Shown here: piece after piece, positions 22,498 through 36,386 of the stretch | Layout of the letters: each line of letters opens with the position of its first letter | How positions within the stretch are numbered: the stretch's first letter is position 1 | DNA from: Fallopia convolvulus | Taxonomy: Eukaryota > Streptophyta > Magnoliopsida > Caryophyllales > Polygonaceae | NCBI GenBank assembly: GCA_964016875.1 | Contig: OZ024724.1 | Span: 27,565,962 to 27,629,961, forward strand | Length of the DNA stretch: 64,000 bases | Reading direction: 5' to 3' | Position numbers and translations under genes: made by a program | The notes under the pieces: generated by a model | What the model was told of the DNA's origin: nothing | Seen by the model: the letters and a program-made list of their open reading frames with translations, nothing else | Databases searched by the model: none

Positions 22498-23935
22498 GTG
22501 CATCAATACTAACCAGTTATGCATCGTGTTTTTGATGCACATTGTTCATCGATTTCGAACTTTTTTATTTTTATTTTTTTAGCCTTATTTATGTGTATGA
22601 ATACAATATTATATAGTTTTTATGCACATATATTAATTTCGATATTCCCCTATTTATTCATTGATATATCCTTATTTGTTTAATGATATACCTTTGTTTG
22701 TCCAATGATATACCCTTATTTATTCATTGGTATACATTTGTTTGTTCATTAATACTATTTATTTGTGCGTAACTACCAGCAATTTGCCCATCAAAAAAAT
22801 TAACTTTTCATTAAGTATCAATGAATATGAAGTTTGTACATTACTATCATCACTTTGTGCATCGCTACTGGCACTTTGTTCTTCACTACTAGTACTAGTA
22901 CTTTGTTCATTAATACATTCTTTTATTTGTGAATTGAAATAAATTTTTGTTTGTGTGTCGATATCATCCATTTGTACATTTAGAACTGAGCATTTATTTT
23001 GTGCTTTAAGGCTATCTTTTTTCCTTAATCATATAATTAGTTTTGACTCACCATAATTATTTTGAATGCATGCATATATTTATCTAGCTAGTTTTTTCAG
23101 TTGTTATACGAATCCTTTTTTAGAGTAAAGTGTAAATATATTATATATCCAATTTAGCTAAGTCAATTATACATGACGGAATATCAGTTACAGAGACTTG
23201 TTCATGTCCGAATTAAGATACAAATATATGATAAAGTGAGCTACACAATTTCCATGTCTACCTATATGAGCACAACAAAAGAAAAAAATGAAGTGACCAA
23301 TAAATGTATATCATCTTATATAGTACCTAAATAAGATAAGTTTGATGTAGAAGCTTGAATGCAAATGATAATGTAGAATCTGAATTTGCAATAATATGAT
23401 GTGTGCTAAAAGAACGATCCAGTTGCAAACTGAAGAGGAAAGCTTTTTCCTTAGCTATGTTCGGAGCCCAAGAAGCAGCCACACGTTCCACAGTATCAAC
23501 AATGACGAATCCAAATGAGTCAAGCAACACAATACCAACATTGACATCAAAACAATCAGTTTTGTCTCACATATGGCTAATTATGATGCACAAACATATA
23601 CTAATACATACAATTTCGATATACAATCGGCCATTTTTTATGCACAAACGATAGGTTTTTTATGCACAATCACAATTTTGATGAACAAAATCACAGTTTT
23701 GATGCACAAACAATAGGTTTTAATGAACAAAATCACATTTTTGATGAACAATCTGAGCGCGCGTCCTATATCCATTTTTTTTCAAAAATACATGAATAAT
23801 TCGCCAAAAATTTGATTGTGTTGTTTTTCCCCCTTTTAAGTGAAACGATCAGCACCCTTGATTTTCCTCCATCCGACGAGTCTTGTTCTTTCTTCTTTTT
23901 CACCTAAGCACCCATTCTCACCTGATCAGATCCTA
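22498..23935. repeat. AT-rich dispersed repeat R1, copy 2
   Basis: The same succession as copy 1: TTCATTGATATA-type units, GTGAATTGAAATAAA, TTTTGATGAACAAA units, then TTCGCCAAAAAT, CCCCTTTTAAGTGAAACGATCAG and TTGTTCTTTCTT. It is longer than copy 1 and has an unrelated middle (about 22990-23560). Both copies sit directly at a gypsy LTR end. Confidence 0.6.
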
Positions 23936-24089
23936 ATAATAACATCTCGTCCAAATCGTCAACTAGATGGAACTCACATTTGGACTCAAACTTGTGAATT
24001 CGGGATTATAGGAAGAATATGGATAGATAAGGATAGATTATCCAAGAAAAAAACATGAAAATAGTCAAATAGATAGTTAGAATCGTCGG

Positions 24090-26110
24090 GGGTATCAGCT
24101 GTAAGACAATTTGGTCCGATATCAATATATTTTATAAACTTGAAAAATTACAAATCTTGGCCTTAATAGGGACCAAATAGGAAAAATGCTCAAAAGAGTC
24201 GATATGGAGAAAGGTGGGGTTTGACAAAATCATCAATTCTCCTTCTAATGGGAGAGTTGGTGGATTATGTGTGCTTTGGAAAGAGCTCATCTATATAATG
24301 AACTGTTGGAATAATTGATCCATGAAGAATAGTTCATATCCTGGAGATATCATAACTAGAGCAAACACCCAAAATATGCAATAACTTTTTATAATGACCT
24401 ACCACACTTTGAAAAAAAAACACGGACTTTGGGAAAAAATACACCATTTTGTTTAAATACCTTTCAATGTTGTTATCAAAATTTAAAAAAAAAATCTAGT
24501 TCCTATAAACACATGTAGGGAGTAGCATCTTACACAAGCACGATTTTCTCGATTACACGAATTCATGAATAAATGTGAATTAGTTGACATTTCAATAGAG
24601 GAGGTTTATTCACGTGGAGTCAAAACGAATCAAAAATAGATAATATTTATGAAAAAATTAGATAATACATAGTAACCCATCAGATTCTACGACGGTCATA
24701 ACTTATGTTGCCTTTAGCTCATTTGTCACTGCCTTATCTCAATAGAACTAGTGAGTGTCAATCTTATTAAAACACCTCCCTTCAAACTTGAAAATTGCGG
24801 ATATCTAGGGTATATTTTGCAAATATAGTTCAACAAGCTTGGAGATGTGAAAATCAAGGATTCAATATGTTTAACCTGATAAGGAAATCAAACTTGCTCA
24901 AGCAAAAAAAAGATTGGAAGAGGACCAATTTTGGGAACATTTTTAGGTAAATTAAACAAATTGAACAACACCTTTTAGTTGTATAAAATATGGTTATACA
25001 AACAAGAGATCCTTGTTTGATTATGAGACAAAATAGACTAGTTCAGAAAAAGGAGAATCTACTATCTTCCCATAAAATGTATCAAGGCCAATGTGCAAAA
25101 TGTAGGCATATCAAATTGAATTATGTGAATAGTAAATACTTTCACAAATGTGTGAATGGTTGCATGAACAGGATTACAATCAAACAACTTTTTTATGATA
25201 ACAAAATAGTCGTATCAGGTGAAGAAAATGTCAAGACACAAATATTACAATATTAAAAAAAATTCAGAAAAGTCATATTAATGATACACTTCTCAATCAA
25301 CATTTACAACTAATCCAAGAAGAGTTGAACCAATCAAACAATGCTAACCTAACTAGACCTATAGCTAACCAAGAAATTAAGAGTGCAGTGTTCAATATTA
25401 TGATTGATAAATTCTCAGGGCCAGATGGAATAATAGCATAATTCTATCGAGCATATTGTAGGAACATTTGTGTAATTAAAGCAATAAAAAAGATTTTTCT
25501 TATCAAGGGAGATTATTAAAGAAGCAATTCACACCTTTATTACTCTGACCCCAAATTGTGATAATCCAAGAAAGATAAATCATTTTAGGCCCATAAGTTT
25601 TTGCTCAACCATTTATAAATTAATCACTCAGGGTGTCATTAATAAAATTATCAACCATTACACGATGTTTTTGTAGCAAGAGCACATTATATTAATAGCC
25701 CATGCAATTTTTCATTCCTTCCAAAAAAAGGACAGGAAAACAAGGATGGGTTGTAATTAAATTGGACATGAACAAGGCATATGACCATGTGGAATGGAAT
25801 TCAATTTAAGAGAGGTATGCAAAAGATTGTTTTTTTTTTTTTTTTGATAAGTTCTTAGAATGGATAAGGGAATGTATTCAAACAATTATCTTTCTCTGTC
25901 CAGGTGAATAATGGACGTACATGTAAATTTCAACTAGGACGATGAATTCGACAAGTTGATCCTTTATTCCCATATTTATTCACAAAAGGATTTCAAATCC
26001 TAGCTAGAAAACTGCATGAAGAAAGTTTAAGAGCAAAACCCAAGTGTAGGATTCAATATTGTCAAGTGGGTATGATGTACCTTTCTTTTTCTTATCATTT
26101 GTAGATGGCA
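24090..26110 (+). pseudogene. Decayed L1-type LINE (endonuclease and reverse transcriptase remnants)
   Basis: Broken frames give endonuclease-like pieces (GFDKIINSPSNGRVGGLCVLW near 24220-24290) and reverse transcriptase pieces (DKFSGPDGIIA near 25405; INHFRPISFCSTIYKLITQG near 25575; KLDMNKAYDHVEW near 25760; then QVDPLFPYLF near 25955). Their order matches a plus-strand LINE ORF2. Many stops and frameshifts make it long dead. Confidence 0.7.
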
Positions 26111-26134
26111 TAATGATATTTGCAAAATCCTCAG

Positions 26135-26246
26135 CATCCTCATGCTTTAGCATAAGAAGGATTCTATACGAAGTATTGTGCAAAATAAGCCATCCTCATG
26201 CTTTAGCATAAGAAGGATCCTATACGAAGTATTGTGCAAAATAAGT
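26135..26246 (+). repeat. 56-bp tandem duplication in the LINE remnant
   Basis: CATCCTCATGCTTTAGCATA... repeated at 26135 and 26191 with one or two differences. It is a local duplication within the remnant. Confidence 0.8.
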
Positions 26247-26664
26247 TGGCTTTCCGTTTCGCACCGAATTTGATAAATTTATAACACTTGCAATTGCAGC
26301 TAAAAATTGATCAAGCGATTCAAGTGAAGTAAACGTAATTTACTTGGACCAACCACAATACGAGATCTGACTAAAAATCAAAAACCACAATTTACTTGGA
26401 CCCAACTAACCCAATCTCATACAGGCCGTGTTTGATTGGATTCTAAACAACCAGACCTGTTCCACGACAAGGCTGGTTTTACAAAAAACAAACAAACTCT
26501 TGGACATAGTGCTGCATTCATCCGCCTCAAAACCAGGCTTACCGATTAATCACATCATTCAACCTTTACACATTCATATGATAAGGAGCCACTGCATCAG
26601 CTTCACCTTTCAGCCATGAAAGAAAATGGAGCCAGTTTGAAGCAAGGTAAAATGTCTAAAAACA

Positions 26665-29600
26665 CTAAATTCTTCGCCTCTTTCTAGGTTCAGCTTCAAT
26701 GTCATTTTGGTCTTCATTAACCCTGCTGATAGGCACTGATCCCTCCACATTATGACTGCCAGTTTTTGGAGTCAGCTGCTTCTGAAACTGCTTCTCCTGC
26801 AACTTTTCTAAAGCTGCATGACGACAAGCTTGTTCATTCTCAATCTCCAATTCAACTGAGTCGTCCTGCAAGCCTAAATTTCCATCACCTGTTCTTTCTT
26901 TGCATGCTTCTTTCTCATGGTGGCCTTCATGAGTAGTCACGACCTGATCAACAACCTTGTTTTGATCCCATGAGCTTTCCTTTTTACGTTTGTGGGTCCT
27001 CTCTGATCCCTCTTCCTTGTCCAACAGAGTAACATTTGAACCAGCACGGTCTCTCCTATGATGTCTGGAGCTTCTCTCAGATTTATGACGACTTCCCTCT
27101 CTCTTACTGTGTTTACTGCTTTCTCTCTTTCCGTCTTTAGTATCCCTGTTGGAACTATGGGAGTGTTCTGATAAGCCTGTTTTCTTGCTTACAGTCTCTG
27201 TGTTTGAGCTTTCCTTTCTCTGTTGTATGTAATACTCATTTTCATTCCTAACAAAGTGATCACCAATGAATTCATGATGAGAGCAGTCCAGCTCAATGTT
27301 TGACCATCGTGAGCTTTTCTTCCTCTTTAAATTGTAACCTTCTCCATTCTTGATCATTGTATCCCCATGAGAATCACTACTGCAGGAGTCTAAATCATCA
27401 TCTTGACCCTTGTCACTTTTGCATCTAATCTTTTGGTGCTTATCATTTTGACGAGTTACTTCCCTGAAATCTTTAGATGAATCTCTTTTCTGTCTAGAAC
27501 CGGTCCTATTCTCACGGTATCTCTCCCATCCATCTTTAATTGACCTTTCTCTATCAGAATCACTTTCAGCGCTTTTTACATTGCTATGCCGTTTACTTCT
27601 ATGGCTTCTGTTCAACTTATGATATCTCTCTTTTCCGTTTTTATCTGGGTTATCTCTATCAGAATCACTTCCTGGACTTCTGTCTTTGCTACGATTTTGA
27701 CTTCTTCTATGACTTTTCGTGTGAGCATTATATCCTTCATAATTCAACTTTCTCAATTGCCTATCTGATTGATAATCATCATCAGAATAAACATTAGGAG
27801 ACTTGTCTCTGATGTAGTCGTTCTCCTTGCCACACATCCTTTCTTCATTCCGGTATCTATCAAGAGAGTTTTCTCTTCCTTGGTCGGCGTGTCTCCATTT
27901 TTGCCCATTAGACTTCCTGTAATCATGATCATCATCATAGCTTCTAGTATGCCTGCTGTCCAGCTCCCTAGATCTGGATCTAAAGTGACGTCTGTTGCAG
28001 AAAACAAACAATATCAGAAAAAGTGAGAAATAATACATGATTATCAAAATCATCATTGGAGATCTTGACCAAGCAAATAGATGCTTGCAGAAATGCAGGG
28101 TCTGGGGGTTGAGATGCATGCACCCATTCCCAATCAAGTCGAGAGGATGTTTCCGATAGACCTATAGAAAGCATGGCCAAGGACAGCAATACAAAAACAA
28201 TGCACAAAACAGACGGAACACAGCAAAGGAAGAACAATGAAAACAAAAAACCAAAAAAGCGCACACATCACAAATACTCGTTCTGGAAACACCCAAAACG
28301 CACTCACATCCAAACCGCACCCCGGAACACTAAACCTTACCTCTACTTTCTAGACCTCCCTCCTGCCTAACCCTCCACTACCCGAATACGATCCCTCCAC
28401 AAGGCCCTATGCTAGGCCATATCCTCTACAAGAACAAGAGTGTAGGGTCTTGTCTAGAATCATATTCTTGTTATTGGGAATAAGCTCCAGTGTGTAATCT
28501 CTCTGGAGTAAAACGATCATTCCAAATTACTGTCAACATATTAGAGTACTCATACAGCCAGTCAACCATACAGTACCTGTCTGCATCCATATGTATGCTC
28601 TTCGAAGTACTTCTTGATTTATCAGGACACTCTTCATCTAGCTGCTCGTCATACCCAAATAAAGCAACCATCTTTTTTATCCAGTATCTCGGTGGTGGTC
28701 TATCCCAGTCAGCCCATTCATAATCACCACCAGGATTCCGGAAACAGTGAATAAAGTTGCAAGATGTACCACGAGAGCATGTCTGCTCAAACAAATCAAG
28801 TATCGTTAGGGCTTCGTTACAATGTATGGAGTTTTACATATATACAACTCCAAATATAGAAACAAAAGGATCTTGAATAGCATGACATTTCATCGCTGAC
28901 ATCATAACACCACCAGCCCTGTGATTATACTACTGGATGATAGGCATACCTTCAGTCTTGATTTCATATACTCCCCACATATAGCAACCTTCCATCTTGT
29001 CAGATTAACAAATTCGCATCCTACCTGTCAAGAGAAGATTCTGATGGATTCAAGTGAATGCACTTACACTTGAGCAATTATGAAACAAAAAGGTAAGCGT
29101 CAACAGGCCAAGAGAGGAATGAAAAACAGGTTCAGAAGACAGGTATATGATTCCAGCCTGTCAGCCTCACAAATTCAAACAGGATGGTACAAGCGGGTTT
29201 TTAGGGTTGCTTCAGGCTCAGTAAGGAACCTAAACTTTTGTCTTTTATTTTGGGTTCTAAAAGGTTCTTTACAATATGGTTTTTTCTATTATAAACCAGT
29301 AATAGTGAGCAAATAAAAAAACTGGACGATAAAAGAGGATATGTTCAATGAAAAAAAAGAGAGCACAAGAAATATAGGCTAGCTGACAAGTGAAACCCCT
29401 AAATCAAATAGCATAGGTATCTAGGAACTATTTACTTTCCGCAAAAACTGAAAGAGAGAAGATAGGCTAGGTTCTGACGTCCAAATATATAAAGTTGCAA
29501 CTAAGCACTAATTTATTCCCTCTCAAGCAAGAACCCCAATCCACCCTTTATCCCCCAAACCTCTGAAAACTCACACACCACACATAATCAAGACCTACAT

Positions 29601-32600
29601 ACTCCTAAGTGAAGACAATTTGAAACAGAATCTGAATAAATTCAATCCTTCTTTGCCATGAAAGCCTCAGAAGGGACTGTTAAATTCAATAATTATTCCC
29701 AGATGCCAATAATAAATTTTCAATGAACACCACCACACACATAAGAAAAACCTACATACTCCTAGGTGAATACAATTTGCAACAGAGTATGAACAAATTC
29801 AATCCTTCTCTGCCATGAAAGCCTCAGAAAGGACTGTTAAATTCAATAAATTATTCCCAAATGCCTATTGGAAATTTTGAATGAACATTACCTGTTTACC
29901 GGCAAAATACCGACCATTTGTTGAACTATGAGCAAGCACAGCAGATTCTAAAGACTTGTAATGCACATAAACATTACCCCGCAAATGAGGAGAGCCATTT
30001 CTACACACCTGAAAGAATAACTTTTGTTGGAGCAGGTGTAGAAGCTCATGAAAAAAATATACATTTGAGCATATTAAATCTTTCTAAGCATAATGGTAGA
30101 GACTTGTGAAAAAACAATCAGAAAGGACAATTAGATTCAATAAACATGACCCTCAACACTTCAAATACCACGAAGATGTGCATGAATAATATTGAACAAG
30201 TTCATAATTTCATATATGAACTACAAGATGTCACCTTGGTTTATATCAATCAGTAAGTTAAAACAATAGATTGTTGGCAATTAGAGACGAATATATTTTC
30301 AGATGTCAAACCAGACAAGGCAAAACAATCTAACTATTGTCATTCATCTTAAGCCTAGAACTAAAACTAATGCAGTCCAGGGCATAAAGTACGCAGTGGC
30401 AACAAGGTTTGAAACAACAAGTCACCTTAAAGTTCACAATTTCTCCAAACTTCAAAAATTCTGTATGTACATCCTCATAGAACTCTTCAAAGCTCCGTTC
30501 AATCTCTTCATCAGTATGCTGGCAACAGAGGACCAATTCATTATCATTGATAAAAGATACCAAGCCACAGAATAAAGGACATACAGCAAGAGATATTTAC
30601 AACTGACACTGTAATCCAAATTAAAAGGTGTTAGAAACTAAAAAGCTATAGGCCAAGGATGATAATATAAATCATATGTATGATGGAAAACATTTTACAT
30701 GCAGTGGAGAGGATATGCCTCCAAGAAAAAGGTCATGCTCATAGGAACAAACGAACTCCTAAAAGTTGAGAGTTGGGCCTCAATAAGGTAGACAAAACAA
30801 ACAAACAAAAAAAAAAGGTAATTCAGGCTTCAAAACATATCCTGAAGAAGCCTTGACATTGTTTAGAATGCCATCCAGTTTTACAATTAATCTATCCAAG
30901 ATAGACCCACTAAACTTTGCACCTTCAGCACTTTTCTTTCACCAAGATCTAATGTACACCATTTCATTACGTAAGACTGTCTGGTGCATGGTATCTTTGT
31001 AATATACATACTTCGTCAAATACAACAAATCCATTTGGTTCTCTCAGTCTCTTCAAATATTACACTATCTAATTAAATCTAATACGCACACAAACAGAAA
31101 AATTACTGTAATAATAGGGTTGATCTTTTAATAATACCCAGTATGATGCATTATGCATTCCTGCAACTAGTTGGAAGGAAAAGGGTAAAAATAAAGTTTC
31201 AATGAAGGTGAACACTGCATCATTTTACTCCCTTATCATATAACTAGTGAAATGGCAAAAAAAAAGACATACAGCATACCTACATCCATTGGCCGTATAC
31301 AAATATCTTACACCTCTTTCCTTGGACTTGTACAATATTAGGTGATGAGGCAAACTATATTTTCATAGACTCTACTGATTGGAGAAGGTGAGAGAAATTG
31401 ACTATGCTGCCTTAATCAAAGGATGGTGCAACATATTCAATTAACTTCCATTAGGGACCAAAATTAAGTAGTTAACTGCTTAAATGAAATAAATTTTTGT
31501 TGTATGATGCTTCAATGCAACGAAAAAAGCTAGCAATCAATGGAAATGCATATCAATGTGTATGAAGGTGCAAAATACAAGCAGATAAAAGGACTAAATT
31601 TCCATGAAATTGCAAAGAGATTAAAATTTCAATGACCTGAAAAGAAACTGGCATATACTCCTTCTATCCCATGTTGATCTTCCTAGTTAAAGAATAGTTA
31701 ATTAATGCTATGTATAAGCTCAAGGTGAAGATATTATTCACATTCACAGATGCATGAATATGTCGATGGAGCATTATCTCTCATTAGAAACTTGAAAAAA
31801 AATGTACACTCTAAAATCAAATGATGCGATAAAGGGGGAAAAAAACTATGAAAAGAATAGAATACAAGAAAATGGAGATAAAAAAAATGGTTAATAGAAT
31901 ATAACATTATGATCAACGCAAGCATTCTAGGAGAAGTGGTAAGGAACTGGACAGCATACAAGTTAGAACGTTGTATCATCCAACTCCCAAGATCAAAGTA
32001 AACCTCCAACCTCGAAGCGTGAATCTGATATGTTGAGTTAAAGAATAGCAATCAACTCTATACGAAAAAACATATGTAGACAATCCCTTCTCCCTCACTC
32101 TCAAAGCAGTTGGAAGAAAAAGAGAACTAAATTATTAAAACAGAAAAACACAAGCTTTCCATGTTGAGTAGTCCACAAACAGCTGTCAAAGAACTAGACT
32201 GGAAAAGAACAAGCTGAATGTAAGAAACAAGAATCTTTTATCTTCTAAGAAAGAAAAAAAATCTGCAACTGAAATTGACTGACCTACAGGAACCAAACAC
32301 AGTTTTCTTTTACATATAATTAATTGCTGGAAATGACTAAATTCACAGAATGAACAGAATTAAAAAAAACTTGACTTCCAAGGGAATTTCACCCAGTTCC
32401 CCCTACATCAACCATATAAGCACCAAATGTAACATGGTGCAAGTCAGTAACTCAGTACGTAAGCAATAGATCGGAATGATTTTATTTATTAATCTCACAA
32501 ATCAATATACCATAAATAACTAAGAAAGATTGAAGCCATCGAACTAATGAAGATAGGATACAAGAATCACATCAGAGCTTCAATTACAGACCTCAAGGCC

Positions 32601-35600
32601 CTCATCTTGCTCCCATGCCAGTCCAGGACCACCATACATGTTCTTCATGAGCAATGTACATGACTTGTCAGGATAAAAATGGACTCTGCTACAGCGTGTT
32701 CCAAATCGACAAGCTCCAGTTTTTAGGTGGAAAGGACAATGAGCTTTATCCTGCCATTATACAATGGTTAACATGTCAAGAACTGTGAGTCTCACATAAT
32801 GAGTAAAATATCAATTAGAACCTCCAGAAATTTCAATCAAAGGAAACTTTAAAAGTAAACTAACTATAAATACTAATTCGAATAGCGTGACCCATCATGA
32901 GTTATAAATGTACAAAAGTCAATCTAGCGGCAAGCAAAGAAAACCTGCTCAGTTCCAAAATTGGGAACTTGTTGAGAAACAGTGTCAAGAATCTGCTGTG
33001 CACTCTTGTAATCTTCAAAGGTTTCATACTCTGGAGCAAGAGGATTTGATATTGGTCTAGCTACATCCTGCAATGTTAAAAGAGATTCAATTTTATTGTT
33101 AATTTTGTATACCTCCAGCAAATACATCATCATAAGAAGTTGCAAAGAATCATATATATTACCTCCTTTTTATTTTGATCCAAATTCTTCTTGGGAACCC
33201 TGACGCGTTTCTTCTTAACAATAATCTCATTCCCTTGCCAAATAATCTCTGCAGGCCCTTCTTCAACATACTCCCAGTCAGACCCTTCCTCAATTTGTTC
33301 TGGGTTCTCCAATTCAACCTACATTCACCCGGCAGCAAGAAAAAAAAATCAGCAAACAATCCAACGAAATGAAAACGTCTATTAGCTTACCAATAGCCAT
33401 GATTATCACGGATATAGATACTAAAACATGATTAATTTCCATGTAATTCTTTTCTCTTTCCTTCCTTTGAAATCTTTTTCTAATGCTTATCTAACATTAA
33501 AAATACAAATTTACAAATAAAAAAGCTAAATGGTTAAACAGCTGAAAGTAAATTTTCGCCCCCTTACACATTTATTAGCCAATAAGAGTTGAAACCTTCT
33601 GAGAAAGGCTTCCTCACAAAGTCTATCTTACTAGGTTCAATTTATTACACCCAGTAGACTACCCTACAGAGAAAGTTTGAGCAACTAATTGTACAACGAA
33701 ATTTCTTTTAGGATCCTGAGCCTCGTACTGGTTTAAGCATTACATGACACAAAAGATTAGGGTCGAAGGCCTTCATTCACACAACATATAAATGGTTTAA
33801 GTCCTCCTCTGACTTGATAGTCTTCTATTTCATTTTAAGAGAAGTAACATAAACTTTCAGCCCAAAAAGTTGAATGACAAAGACATTATCACTCAGAAAT
33901 TTACAAAAAACTTCCCCGTATGTATCCAGAAATGCATCCAAACATGGTGAGTTGGTGACATGCCTATCTTTAGTGCTACTCCATATACAATATCTTATCT
34001 TTATAAATCAAGCAATTGAATTTTATTATTAAGCTATAAATGATATTTGTACAAAATTCTAAACGTCAAATATAGTAATTATACAAGAAAACTAATTTTC
34101 GCCTCCAGCAGATTTAATTCACTGTCATAAGCACTGTAGTTCTCATCCTGCACACTGCTGGTTTCTTCAACCAAGTAATCACTAAAATTGGTGGACTCTT
34201 AACTATTTGTAAGTAACTCAGCTCAGAAGGGGAAAGTAAAGATCAAGTGATTCTGAGTTTCATCTGCATAAGGGAAACACATGCATATCTTCAGCTAATC
34301 ATTCCAAACTCCACTAATCACTATACTGTGGGTAATCTCCCAAGACTGGCAAAAACAGAATGAAGAGGCATGTGGGCATATCCCTTTCCATTGCAACTCT
34401 TTCAAAAGAACATGTATCTCCTTCTGGTGTAAAAAATTGAGGACACCCTGAATTACAGTTTATCATCAACTTTTAGACTGAAGATCTTTCCCAAATGAGA
34501 CATGTAACCAGGATCAGGGACTGCCAAGACAAGAAAAAGCCACTCCTTGCACTGAAACTCGAATCAATACCCTTAAGGACTGCTTGACATACTTGGACTA
34601 AATGGAATCCACAGCTGCAACCAATTTATACAAATCTCGCAATCTTTATTCCAGCTAACCAACTCCTCACAGTCTAGAACTCTGTGTCTTAAAGAATGTA
34701 GCCACCTGCTATGCAATTAAACTCTTGTTGCCAGCTGGAGAGTTCTAGGCCACAAAATGGCTCAGGATATGGAGTGATTTTTTACCATAAATCATAAAAA
34801 AGCCTAACTACAGAAATGAAATACCCTGAAATCCATCATGCCTGCTGAAGCCTCCTATTGTAAACCCCCACAAAACATATTCTCTATCATGTTCGTATAA
34901 TCACAACGTTCAGCTCTTTCACAACGTTCAGCTCCTTTCTCTTTTCTCCTATTTTTCTGAAGGGAGTAGTGACCCTAAGTGTACTAGGAAATCCTCCCTA
35001 CCTTCAAATCCCAACACCAGATTTTCCATTCTATATCATCTCCCAAGCACCCAAAAATATTTGGCTTCTGCTAAGTATGGGTTGTGACGTAAACCTATCA
35101 AACATCCCTTTCTAAGTTTCTGAGTGCTTACAATTAACCTCTTTAAACACATGTTGCTACACTTATAGTGATACTTGAACCCTATTTGCTCTCCTGATAA
35201 ATTTCACAAATACAAATGTTTGTGGAGACATCAGGTCTCTTTGTTTTGAAGTCTCAAACCACTTTCCCCTTGAAGAATCCTCAAGCATAACATTAATAGG
35301 AAAGTGAAGTTTTGCAATACTGATACAAAACTGTCACCATGGACAGACTTTATCAGCAAACCCAGGCTAATCATAGCCTTCTCAAAGAACTGTGAGTTAA
35401 TAGAATGGCAAGTCATAGTGGTTCAAAATCTCCTTAGCCTGGATACCTTGAAATCTAAAATCATCCTCAAGTAGAGAATTTCTAACCAAATGAACACAGT
35501 CCTTAAAACACCTCAATCTTACTAACCCTCAAAAATGTTTTACACGCATATCATCTACATAATTTACACAAAAACTACAGAAATCAGTTAATCCGATACC

Positions 35601-36089
35601 TAGCTAATCTTATTATAATATGATAATCAAAGGTTTTCAACAGCCTCTTATCAAAACCCTAATTCACCACAAACACACGACAAAACTAAAGCGAAAATCG
35701 GAAAATTTTAAAGGGAAAGATATATCGACCTGTTTGGCGCGATATTCTTCAGCCAGTTTTTGACGCTCTTGCTCTTGTTCGTAGTCTTCTTGTTCTCGCT
35801 TTCTATTTAGCTCCAAAGCTTCAAGGAACCTCCTCTCTCGCACCTCGAACTCCCTTCGATCTCTCTCCATCCTGTCAAACTCCTCCTGCTCCAGCTGTCT
35901 GAGTTTGCTCTGCTCCTCGGCATCATTCCATCGGGATTCCTCCGCTTCTTTCTCTCTGACAGCGATTTCCTGCCTTATCTGCTTCCTCTTCTCCTTCTTC
36001 AACAGCTTTCTCTTCTCCTTCCTGCTCATCGTCGTTCCCTTCTCTGCGTTATCGTTTGTCGCCATCATTTGCTCTGAACGGGAATCCAT
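26665..36089 (-). CDS. ZRSR2/U2AF35-related splicing factor (CCCH-RRM-CCCH-RS), nine exons
   Basis: Exons (minus strand): 36089-35730, 33318-33163, 33067-32945, 32750-32592, 30518-30426, 30008-29892, 29024-28950, 28782-28577, 27991-26665. All introns are GT-AG and all junctions keep frame, giving 871 residues. Residues 1-120 are a Lys/Glu coiled-coil-like region. CCCH finger 1 is C218-x8-C227-x5-C233-x3-H237. A U2AF-homology RRM covers about 267-340 (SPHLRGNVYVHY). Finger 2 is C352-x10-C363-x5-C369-x3-H373, followed by FRNPGGDYEWADWD. Residues 430-871 are an Arg/Ser/Asp/His-rich domain. This order is that of human ZRSR2 and maize RGH3, nuclear proteins that help define 3' splice sites, notably of U12-type introns. 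ATG 36089 is the first in frame; 36068 and 36065 are alternatives. Intron 1 (2.4 kb) and intron 4 (2.1 kb) are long. The upstream region is occupied by a Mutator-like element. Confidence 0.9.
29572..29888 (-). repeat. 157-bp tandem duplication in intron 6 of the ZRSR2-like gene
   Basis: Copies 29572-29728 and 29729-29888 share CCTACATACTCCTA-GTGAA, CCATGAAAGCCTCAGAA and GGACTGTTAAATTCAATAA. The right copy ends just inside the 5' splice site of the exon ending at 29892. Confidence 0.7.
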
Positions 36090-36278
36090 TCTTCGGATTG
36101 CCGTGGCGCAGTTCTCTCGCCCTTTCACTCTCTTTTCCTTTTTTTTTTTAGTTATTTTTCTTATTTTGTAATTTTTCTTGGGCTATATTCACACATTTTT
36201 ACCATCCATAAAGATACGAAGATTTTATTTGGCGTCCGGTCTAATGGTAGGCTGGCAGGCCTACGTAGCGCCCCCTAG

Positions 36279-36386
36279 AGTCGTTACGGCCAGAAGGCCT
36301 ATGGTCGTTACGGTCACGGTCGTCCTGGCCGTTACGGCCACGGCACTATGGCCGTTACGGCCACAAGCCTTCTGGCCGTAACGGCC
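36279..36386. repeat. Left array of GGCCGTTACGGCC cores
   Basis: Cores start at 36279, 36303, 36327, 36350 and 36374 (spacing 24, 24, 23, 24). The first two are degenerate. The central base is T in four and A in the last. Each core is palindromic apart from its middle base. Confidence 0.85.

Noticed and set aside
33319..35729. U12-type intron in the ZRSR2-like gene (intron 1, donor GTCGATATATC)
   Set aside because: The donor does not match ATATCC/GTATCC and no clear TCCTTAAC branch site was seen.
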